Assembly: GCF_017874715.1 (NCBI RefSeq) | Contig: NZ_JAGGLR010000012.1 | Coordinates: 1-64,000 of the forward strand | Direction: 5' to 3' | Source of the DNA: Streptomyces iranensis | GTDB lineage: Bacteria; Actinomycetota; Actinomycetes; Streptomycetales; Streptomycetaceae | DNA length: 64,000 bases | Shown here: one piece after another, positions 17,339 through 25,378 of the stretch | Numbering within the stretch: the stretch's first letter is position 1 | How the letters are laid out: the number at the start of each line of letters is the position of its first letter | Position numbers and translations under genes: made by a program | The notes under the pieces: model-generated | The model's input: the letters and a program-made list of their open reading frames with translations, nothing else | What the model was told of the DNA's origin: nothing | Databases searched by the model: none

Positions 17339-17772
17339 GCGCCGCCCTGTCCCGGGCGCTGCCCGCCCAGCGGGTACGGATCGCCACCGATCACGTCACC
17401 GAGCCGTTCTGGCAAGCGGCCCGGGAACGTCGGCTGACCGCACCGCGCTGTGCCGACTGCGGCCACTTCCGGCTGCCGCCGACCCCGTTCTGCCCCGAGT
17501 GCCAGTCACAGAACGTCGACTGGGTCCGGCTGTCCGGCCGGGGAAGCGTCTTCAGCTTCTCCGTCGTCCGCAACATCCCCGGGCTGGACGACGCCGTGGT
17601 GGTGGCGGCCGTCGTCGACCTGCCGGACGCGCCGGGTGCCCGCCTCATCAGCAATGTGATCGACGCCGATCCGGACGAGGTCCGGATCGGTATGGAACTC
17701 ATCGTGGACTTCTCCCCAATCTCGGACGGCTGGCTGCTTCCGGTCTTCCGCCCTCATCGTCCCCGTCCCTGA
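17335..17772 (+). CDS. Zn-ribbon/OB-fold DUF35 protein, partner of the SCP-x-like protein
   Basis: A 145-residue protein with a rubredoxin-like zinc ribbon (Cys39, Cys42, Cys53, Cys56) followed by an OB-fold (about 68-135). DUF35 proteins bind CoA esters and are obligate partners of thiolase-like enzymes, for example in the Ltp2 aldolase. The start overlaps the upstream stop. Its stop codon opens directly into a 9-bp tandem repeat. Confidence 0.92.
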   Translation: MSAALSRALPAQRVRIATDHVTEPFWQAARERRLTAPRCADCGHFRLPPTPFCPECQSQNVDWVRLSGRGSVFSFSVVRNIPGLDDAVVVAAVVDLPDAPGARLISNVIDADPDEVRIGMELIVDFSPISDGWLLPVFRPHRPRP

Positions 17773-17816
17773 AGGCACGGAAGGCACGGAAGGCACGGAA
17801 GGCACGGAAGGCAGGG
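17772..17816. repeat. 9-bp tandem repeat, about five copies
   Basis: Four perfect copies of AAGGCACGG followed by one variant copy (AAGGCAGGG) begin at the last base of the DUF35 stop codon. It is a simple short tandem repeat with no spacers, prone to copy-number change. Confidence 0.9.
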
Positions 17817-17957
17817 TCGAACGACCACCGCCCCCCGGCGCGCCCGGTGACCGAGCGTAGCCCGTTCATCGGCGCGGAACCGGGCCCCGGGGGGATCGAC
17901 GACTTCGTGGAGACGCTCTCGGTCTTCCCCTGAGCCATATGAGTGCCCATGCACACC

Positions 17958-17998
17958 TGTACGCCCCGGGAGCTCTCAGCGGATTCCCGGGGCGTACA
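17958..17998. terminator. strong bidirectional terminator
   Basis: A 14-bp perfect stem (TGTACGCCCCGGGA with its complement) and 13-base loop lie between the convergent DUF35 and livF genes, 13 bp from the livF stop. The short T stretch on one side is weak. Confidence 0.8.
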
Positions 17999-18010
17999 AG
18001 TTTGAGATCA

Positions 18011-18807
18011 TCAGGTGTCTTGAGCAGTCCGGTCACGCTGGTCCGTACCGCCGAGGTAGGCGGCCTGGAGCAGGCCCGGGTCGCGGCGCAGTTCATCCGC
18101 GGGCCCGCTGTGCACCAGACGGCCGCGGGCCAGCGCGTACACCCGGTCCACCACCTCCAGGGCGGCGGGCACATGCTGCTCGACCAGCAGCACGCCGAGT
18201 CCGCGCTCCACGGCCAGGGTACGGAGCGTCCGCAGCAGCTCTCCGGCGATCCTCGGCGCGAGGCCGAGCGACATCTCGTCCACGAAGAGCAGTCGGGGGC
18301 GCCCCAACAGAGCACGCACAAGAGCGAGTTGCTGCTGTTCACCCCCGGACAACAGCCCGGCGCGCCGGGACAGCAGCGGACGCAGCTGAGGCAGCACGGT
18401 CAGTGCCTCCTCGATCAGGGCCCGGCCGCCGCGCCGCTGTTCCAGGCAGAGCGCGAGGTTCTCCCTGACGGTCAGCTGCCGGAACAGCCCCCGGTCCTCC
18501 GGAACCAGGCGCAGACCGCGCCGGGCCAGAGCACGGGCCCCGGTGCGCGCGGTGATCGGGGCGCCGAGCAACTCGATCTGCCCGGCGTGGGCCGGCAGGC
18601 AGCCGGACAGGGTCAGCAGCGTGGTGGTCTTGCCCGCGCCGTTCGGCCCGAAGAGGGCCACCACCTCCCCCGGTGCGACGTGCAGGTCGACATCGCGGAC
18701 GACGGTGCCCGCGCCGTGGCCGGCGTGCAGGCCCCGCACTCGCAGGACGGCGGGCGCGGGCTCGGCGGCGGCGACACCGGCCGTGTCGGTTGCGCTGTCC
18801 GCGCCGG

Positions 18808-18811
<4 letters not shown>
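18011..18811 (-). CDS. livF: branched-chain amino acid-type ABC transporter ATPase LivF
   Basis: A 266-residue cytoplasmic ATPase of the HAAT importer family. Walker A is GPNGAGKTT near residue 50, the signature is LLSGGEQQQLALVRALL, and Walker B is LLFVDEMSLGLAP. The ATG at 18811 overlaps the livG stop (ATGA), which fixes the start. Last gene of the livK-HM-G-F operon. HAAT systems also import organic acids and aromatic or sterol-derived acids; in this island the cargo is probably the pathway substrate rather than leucine. Confidence 0.95.
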
Positions 18812-19531
<720 letters not shown>

Positions 19532-19554
<23 letters not shown>

Positions 19555-21523
19555 GCTCGGTCTCCTCTCCCAGTACAGCGGCCTGCTCGCCGGACGGTTC
19601 CGGCACGGTCGGGCGGCGCCGCCTGCCGGCGAGCCACCGCATCTGCCGGTCGAGCTCCCCTGCCACACCACCAGGGGTGGTCACCAGGGCGACGAGCAGT
19701 CCGATCGCGCTGACGATCGCGTTGTACTTGCCGAGTTCCAGCCAGCGGTCGAGCGCGTAGTACACCAGCCCGCCGGGGGCCATGAGACCAGCGATCACGG
19801 CACCGGAGACCCGGCTGATGCCCGCGAGGTACACCACCGCGACGTAGGTGAGCGACACGAACACGTCGAAGTTCTGGAAGGCCAGACTCTCCTGCTGGTA
19901 TCCGAGGAGTACACCGGCCGTTCCCGCGAGGCCGGCGGCGATGCCGAAGCCCGTCAGCTTGACCCCGGCGATGTTGATGCCCGCCGCCGCAGCCGCTCGC
20001 TCGTTGGCGCGGATCGTAAGCATCTGGCCACCGAGGCGGGTCCGGCGCAACCAGACCACGCCGACCGCGCAGGCCGTGACGGTGAACAGGGCGAACAGGG
20101 CGAACCCGACGTCTCCGCCGCCGCCGAGACCGACCCCGAACAGGCGCAGTTCCGGTACCCGGCTGCCGCCGAACCCGCCCGTCCAGTCGGGGTTCTTGAA
20201 GACGAACTCCGACACGGCCACGGCGAGGCCCAGCGTGACGACGCCGAGGGTCACTCCCCGTATGCGCAGCGCGGGCACGGCGACCCCCACGCCCAGGAGC
20301 ACGGCGAGCGTCACCGCGATGAGCGGAGGGAGCGGGAACGGGAGATGGGTGTGCGTGGTGAGATTGCTGAGCACGAATCCGGCGGCGCCGGCGAAGGTCA
20401 TCTGGGCCAGCGAGATCTGTCCGAGCATGCCGGTGACGACGACGATGCCCAAGCAGACCAGGACGGCGACGACGGACGTGGTCAGCGCGGTGCGGTACGG
20501 CCCGTCCAGAGTGAGGATCAGCGCCACGCCGGCCAGGAGCGTCGCGGCGACGGTGATCGGTTTCGTGCCACCGCGCGGCACCGCCGGCAGCCGCGGGTCC
20601 TCTTCCGTACCGCGCGAGGGCAACCGCCCGCCGCCGACGGCGAGCGTCACGACGATCACCAGGAAGGGCAGTACGTCGCGCAGTCCGGTCTGCGGCAGCC
20701 AGGAGTAGTCACCCTGGAGCTTCAGTACGACGCTCTGGATCATGCCCAGGGCGATGCCGGCGGCGACCGTCACGCCGAAGGAGCGCAGCCGTCCGACGAT
20801 CGCCACGGCGAGCGCCGGCACGACGAACAGGCTGTTGGTCACCGGGTCGAGCCCCGTGATCGGGCTGGCGAGGATGCCCAGCAGCCCCGCCAGCGCCGAT
20901 GACCCCAACCAGGCCAGTGCGGAGAGCCGGCCGGGAGAGTGCCCCAGGAGCATGGCCGCCCGTTCGTCCTCGGCGACCGCCCGCATCGCCAGTCCGGTGC
21001 GGGTGAACCGCGTCATGGCCCACAGCAGGACGGCGACGGCGATGACGGCGGCCGCGAGCAGGAACCTGTCCCAGGGCACCGTCAGACCGCCGATGTGCAG
21101 CGGGTCGTTCGCCAGGATCGGCGGCACACTGGCGCTCGTGCTCGGAAATCGCAGGACCGCCAGGGACTGCAGGACCATGACGATGCCGACGGCGGCCACG
21201 AGTTTCAGCAGGCCCGACGCCGCACGCAGCGGACGGAAGACCAGTGCGTAGGCGAGCAGGCCCAGGAGCATCGCAATGGCGAGGCAGAGCAGTATGGCGG
21301 CCCAGACCGGCAGGACCGGCATGGAGAACGTGCCGATCGGGAGGACGAGCAGGTTCTCGTTGCGCAGGAAGGCGTAGGTGTAGCCGATGTACATCCCCAT
21401 CGCGCCCAGGGAGATGTTGATGACACCCGCGGCCTGGTAGGTGAGCACCACTCCCGTGCCCAGCGCGGCGTAGATGGTTCCCGCGCCGAGGCCCAGGAGG
21501 GCGAATTGCAGGAGCTCGATCAT
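19532..21523 (-). CDS. livHM: fused LivH-LivM permease
   Basis: A 663-residue membrane protein joining both HAAT permease subunits. Residues 1 to about 290 are LivH-like (GAGTIYAALGTGVVLTY, NISLGAMGM); about 325 to 630 are LivM-like (GMLGQISLAQMTFAGAAGF, the conserved TIRANERAAAAAGIN loop that contacts the ATPase). At least 14 hydrophobic segments are visible. The joint (about 290-320) is a polar linker, RLPSRGTEEDPRLPAVPRGG. Such fusions occur in actinobacteria. A single chain would form the whole membrane channel with LivF and LivG. Confidence 0.93.
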
Positions 21524-21569
21524 GTCGTTCCTTCGGTCCGCCGGTGATCCACCGGGAGCATGGAGATGA

Positions 21570-22808
21570 TCACTCGGGGTACCAGCGCCCGGCGTCGTCC
21601 TTCAGCTCACCGTTCTCGCTCTTCACAATGCGGACCTTGTCGCTGCAGACGGACGGCAGGCTCTTGACCTGCTTGCCGTCACAGGTGACCTTGGGACCGA
21701 CGAACGTCGGCTGGTTCTTCAGCCCGCGGAGGGCGCTCATCACGGCTGACGGGTCGTCCGGCTTGTCGATCTTGGCCAGCACCCGGGACAGGGTCACGGC
21801 CGTACCGAAGGCGGATTCCGGGTAGACCCCGAGATCGACAGAGGGGGCGTACCGCGCCATGGCGGACCGGAACGCCTTGGTGTCGGGGGTGTCCGCGTTC
21901 GCGGGCTGCACGGACACGGGGAAGTACGTCCCTTCGGCCGCGCTTCCCCCGGCCTTGAGGACACTCGGCGCGGCGCAGTTGCCGCTGAAGAAGTAGTTCG
22001 CCGTGCTGGCCAACGACTGCTTGGCCTTCAGGACATTGACGCATCCGGCCTCCGGCATGATCCCGAACACCGTGTCGGTCCCGCCCTTGAGGGCGTGGCT
22101 GAGCGGACCGGCCATATCGGTCTCGTTCGCGCTGAAGGGCGCCATGGTCACGTGGCTCACGCCATGCGCCTTGAGCACGTTCCGGACGAACTTCTCGGCG
22201 GTCAGTCGCGCCTGGGGGTTCTCGTTGAACAGGACGGCGGCCTTCTTGGTCTTCAGCTCCTTCGCCGCATAGGTGGCCGCGGCGCCCTGTGACGGCGCCG
22301 ATCCCGCGACGAACGAGAACGACGTGGGGGACGTGAGATCGGCGGAGCTGGTCGGCGTCGGGCTCAGGTAGGGCACACCGGCCTTGGCAAGAACGGGAAT
22401 GGAGCCGTCCGAGCCGAGATCGAGGCCGCCGATCACCGTAGCGGGCTTCTCCTGCAGCAACTGCGCCGCGCAGTTCGCCGACGCCGCGGACGTCCCGTTC
22501 GACGCGCAGTACTCGAGGCGGATCGGCCGCCCGCCGGCCCCGCCCAGGTTGTTGTTGATGTACTTCACCGCCGCGCGGGTCGCCTGACCGACGTTGGCGA
22601 AGTTGCCCGCCGCGTTGCTGTCATTGTTGATCATGCCGATGACGATCGGCTTGCCCTGTGCCTTCTTCACGGGCAGTTCGGCCTTCTCTGCCTCCCCGGT
22701 CGTGGCGGCGTCGCTGCCGGCACAGGCCGAGACGAGCGTGAGAGCCAGGACCGTACAAGCACTGGCGGCCGCTCGGAACGAGCTGCGGGCGATTCTCTTG
22801 CCTGACAT
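21570..22808 (-). CDS. livK: branched-chain-type ABC substrate-binding lipoprotein LivK
   Basis: A 412-residue type I periplasmic-binding-fold protein. The signal peptide (about residues 1-28) ends in the lipobox LVSAC with Cys29 as the lipid anchor, so it sits on the outer face of the membrane. The mature part starts the usual way (IVIGMINNDSNAAGNFANVG), and several cysteines near 110-120, 230 and 270 could form disulfides. It is the first gene of the importer operon. Its leader holds a 9-bp inverted repeat that reaches the ribosome site and an operator-like TTAGTTCACTTT. Confidence 0.94.
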   Translation of the reverse strand: MSGKRIARSSFRAAASACTVLALTLVSACAGSDAATTGEAEKAELPVKKAQGKPIVIGMINNDSNAAGNFANVGQATRAAVKYINNNLGGAGGRPIRLEYCASNGTSAASANCAAQLLQEKPATVIGGLDLGSDGSIPVLAKAGVPYLSPTPTSSADLTSPTSFSFVAGSAPSQGAAATYAAKELKTKKAAVLFNENPQARLTAEKFVRNVLKAHGVSHVTMAPFSANETDMAGPLSHALKGGTDTVFGIMPEAGCVNVLKAKQSLASTANYFFSGNCAAPSVLKAGGSAAEGTYFPVSVQPANADTPDTKAFRSAMARYAPSVDLGVYPESAFGTAVTLSRVLAKIDKPDDPSAVMSALRGLKNQPTFVGPKVTCDGKQVKSLPSVCSDKVRIVKSENGELKDDAGRWYPE

Positions 22809-22813
22809 AGCAC

Positions 22814-22843
22814 CTCATCAACTTAGTTCACTTTGTTGATGAG
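22814..22843. promoter_or_regulatory. inverted repeat around an operator-like core in the livK leader
   Basis: CTCATCAAC and GTTGATGAG (perfect 9-bp arms) enclose TTAGTTCACTTT, a variant of the TTAGT-N2-ACTAA palindrome. It ends six bases from the livK ATG. On the livK strand the 3' arm includes the GAG of the GAGGTG ribosome site, so it could act as a DNA operator, an RNA hairpin masking the site, or both. Confidence 0.5.
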
Positions 22844-22904
22844 GAGAGTATGGAGGGAGGGCGGAAGTGCGACAAGGGCTTGAACAGCATTTTTCATAGA
22901 TAAC

Positions 22905-22935
22905 GATGCGATAAAGCATCGATAACCTAGTTATC
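22905..22935. promoter_or_regulatory. putative operators upstream of livK
   Basis: GATAACCTAGTTATC (22921-22935) is a perfect 15-base odd palindrome of the CTAAC-N3-GTTAG class. Directly before it CGATGC-N6-GCATCG (22905-22922) forms a second inverted repeat. They lie 100-130 bp upstream of livK and probably control the importer. Confidence 0.55.
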
Positions 22936-23040
22936 TAGATGCGCCTTGGCTCATCTTTCGCTTCCTGACCGCGGGAGCCGCCCACGCCACGGCACCCCGA
23001 ACCCGGGGACGGGACGGGGCGCCGTGGGCGAGAAAGATCC

Positions 23041-23835
23041 TCAAGACTTCTTTCTGAAGCGCGCCATCGCGTCGCGGAACTCCTGACCGGTGAGCAGTCC
23101 CCCCTGCACGGCGCCCAACACGGCAAGTTCGTGATCGAACTCCGAGCTCAGGGCCCGGCGCAGGGACGCCTTGCTGCTGCTGAGTGCGGCGAGGGACAAC
23201 TTCGCCAGTTCACCGGTGACCTCGGTGACCCGTTCCTCCAGCTGTTCGGGCGCGAGGACCTCGTTGACGAGGCCCCATGCGTACGCTTCGTCCGGGGGGA
23301 CCGCCCGCCCGGTGAGGACCATCTCGTTCGCCCGCGTACTGCCGACAGTCCGGGTCAGCAGATGAGCGCCTCCCATGCCCGGAACGAGTCCGGCGTTGAT
23401 CCACGAGCTGGCGAAGCTCGCCGTTCGGCTCGCATAGCGCAGATCGCAGGCCAGGGCCAGGTCCAGGCCGGCGCCCAGAGCGGGCCCGTTGACGGCGGCG
23501 AGTACGGGAACCGGGACATCGCGCAGCAGCCGCACAAGGCGCTGGAATTGCCCGTACACGGCGTCGGTGACCGCGCGCGCACCCCTCTCGGCCACGGCCG
23601 ACAAGGCGGTGAGGTCACCTCCCGCGCAGAAGACGGGCGGCGCTCCGGTGACGACCAAGGCCCGCACCTCGGGGTCCGCGCCCGCCTGCGCCACCGCGTC
23701 CGCCAGGTCGCGGACGAGCTCGACAGTCAGCGCGTTCCGCCGGGCGGGCCGGTTGAGCACCAGCCACTCGGCGGCACCCCGCCGCTCTCGCACCAGGTGG
23801 TCCGCAGCGTCCGCCCTCGCCCCCGCCCCCGTCAT
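23041..23835 (-). CDS. enoyl-CoA hydratase/isomerase family protein lacking usual catalytic Glu residues
   Basis: A 264-residue crotonase-fold protein. Oxyanion-hole segments are present (VFCAGGDLTAL near 70, GPALGAGLDLALACD near 115). The two catalytic glutamates of classical hydratase are not: the GGGCELA-like site reads GAGLDLA (Asp) and the PEI site reads SSWINAG (Trp). It may therefore be an isomerase, hydrolase or retro-Claisen enzyme rather than a water-adding hydratase. The ATG overlaps the acyl-CoA dehydrogenase stop (ATGA, 23832-23835). Confidence 0.9.
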   Translation of the reverse strand: MTGAGARADAADHLVRERRGAAEWLVLNRPARRNALTVELVRDLADAVAQAGADPEVRALVVTGAPPVFCAGGDLTALSAVAERGARAVTDAVYGQFQRLVRLLRDVPVPVLAAVNGPALGAGLDLALACDLRYASRTASFASSWINAGLVPGMGGAHLLTRTVGSTRANEMVLTGRAVPPDEAYAWGLVNEVLAPEQLEERVTEVTGELAKLSLAALSSSKASLRRALSSEFDHELAVLGAVQGGLLTGQEFRDAMARFRKKS

Positions 23836-24989
23836 GAGCGCATCCCCGTGACGTCGCGGCCGATGATGGTGCGCATGATCTCGGAAGTACCCCCGTAGAT
23901 GGTCTGCACGCGTGCGTCGAGGAAGGCCCGGGAGACCGGGTACTCGCTCATGTAGCCGTAACCTCCGAAGAGTTGCAGACAGCGGTCGACCACACGTTGC
24001 TGGAGCTCGGTGGTGGCGAGCTTCGCCTTGGCGGCGTCCACCGCGGTGAGTTCGCCTGCGTTGAGGCCACGCAGGCAGTTGTCGACGTACGCCTGGACGA
24101 CGTCGAGTTCGGTGGCCATGTCGGCGAGTCGGAACTGGGTGTTCTGGAATGCGGCCAACGGCTTGCCGAACGCCATGCGCTCCTTGGTGTACTCCAGCGT
24201 CCAGTCCAGCACGGCCCGTGCCGGGTAGAGCGCCTGCAGCGCGATGGAAAGCCGCTCACCGGGAAGGTTCGCCATCAGGTGCGCGAAGCCGCCTCCCTCT
24301 TCGCCGAGCAGGTTGCCGGCAGGCACTCGGACGTCTTCGAAGGCCAGCTCGGCGGTGTCCTGGGCCACCAGACCTATCTTGTCCAGCTTCCGGCCGCGCT
24401 CGAAGCCGGGCATCCCATGCTCGACCATGAGCAGGCTGAGGCCGTGCGAACTCGCACTCGGGTCGGTCCGAGCGACGACGATCACCAGGCCGGCGGCGAT
24501 GCCGTTGGTGATGAAGGTCTTGGTGCCGTTGAGGATCCACTCCTGCCCGTCGCGCACGGCAGTGGTGCGGATGCCCTGCAGATCGCTGCCGGCGCCTGGT
24601 TCGGTCATGGCGATCGCGCCGATGAGCTCCCCTCTGGCCACACCCGGCAGCCAACGGGCCTTCTGCTCCGAGGTGGCCAGGCTCAGCAGATACGGCAGGA
24701 AGATGTCGTCCTGCAGCCCGAACCCCAGGTTCACCGCGGCGGCGCCCACGCGAGCCAGTTCCTCGATGACCACACTGCGGTAGCGGACATCGGCCACACC
24801 GCCGCCGCCGTACTCCTCCGGCACGGCAAGTCCGAGAATCCCCTGGCGGCCGGCAGCCAGCCAGGCGCTCCCCCCGACCATCCTGTCGGCGTCCCAGCGT
24901 TCTCGGTGAGGCAGCACCTCGCGCTCCACATATTCCCGCACCGTCGCCCGGAAGTCCTCGTGGTCCTGCTCGTAGAGCTTGCGTTGCAT
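23832..24989 (-). CDS. acyl-CoA dehydrogenase
   Basis: A 385-residue FAD-dependent acyl-CoA dehydrogenase that introduces the alpha-beta double bond and passes electrons to ETF. Domains follow the usual order: helical N domain, middle sheet domain (AMTEPGAGSDLQGIRTTA), C-terminal helical domain (AFGKPLAAFQNTQF, QLFGGYGYMSEYP). The catalytic base is most likely Glu370 in YGGTSEIMRTIIGRD. It is the first gene of a two-gene operon with the crotonase-fold protein. A perfect CTTAGT-GA-ACTAAG site lies 52 bp upstream. Only one such dehydrogenase is present in the island. Confidence 0.95.
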   Translation of the reverse strand: MQRKLYEQDHEDFRATVREYVEREVLPHRERWDADRMVGGSAWLAAGRQGILGLAVPEEYGGGGVADVRYRSVVIEELARVGAAAVNLGFGLQDDIFLPYLLSLATSEQKARWLPGVARGELIGAIAMTEPGAGSDLQGIRTTAVRDGQEWILNGTKTFITNGIAAGLVIVVARTDPSASSHGLSLLMVEHGMPGFERGRKLDKIGLVAQDTAELAFEDVRVPAGNLLGEEGGGFAHLMANLPGERLSIALQALYPARAVLDWTLEYTKERMAFGKPLAAFQNTQFRLADMATELDVVQAYVDNCLRGLNAGELTAVDAAKAKLATTELQQRVVDRCLQLFGGYGYMSEYPVSRAFLDARVQTIYGGTSEIMRTIIGRDVTGMRS

Positions 24990-25378
24990 GTTCCTCCGCC
25001 TCTCCAGCGCGGCACACCGCCGCCCAAGACATGGGCATCACTTAGTGAACTAAGATAGACCAGTGCCGCCAGACTGTCGTGCGGCCGGATGGGGTCAGCG
25101 GCGTCACGGCCGGAACGAGGCCCGGCTGAGGCGGCAAGTCCGCGAAGGCCATGCCGCGCCGCCCTTACGGGCCGAGCAGGCGCACGGCCGGCCAGCCCCA
25201 GCGCACGAGAAGGGCCCGGACCGTACAGCGCGTGCGCGCATGCCGTGGGGCGCGGCCTGGAAGATGCGCGCCGCCGGCCGGCGTGTGCGCGATCCGGCAT
25301 CCACCCCATAATCCCGCCGACCGTACGTAATGACCCATACTGGGCATAGAACCCATCAGGCGAGGGAGAGCCACAACG
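24990..25378. other. 389-bp divergent intergenic region
   Basis: It holds the promoter and operator of the acyl-CoA dehydrogenase operon near 25041 and the promoter of the phosphatase gene near its right end, where CATACTGGGCATAG could include a -10 element. The middle is G/C-rich with short inverted repeats. No gene is supported. Confidence 0.5.
25041..25054. promoter_or_regulatory. best example of the TTAGT-N2-ACTAA operator class
   Basis: CTTAGTGAACTAAG has perfect six-base arms around GA. It lies 52 bp upstream of the acyl-CoA dehydrogenase start and fits the GT-N2-AC pattern of FadR-type GntR operators. Confidence 0.6.

Noticed and set aside
17772..17816. short repeats as a CRISPR array
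   Set aside because: Units are nine bases and directly adjacent, without spacers or cas genes.
22905..22922. intrinsic terminator downstream of the crotonase-fold gene
   Set aside because: The CGATGC/GCATCG stem is only six bases, AT-rich around it and grouped with operator-like palindromes in the livK promoter region.
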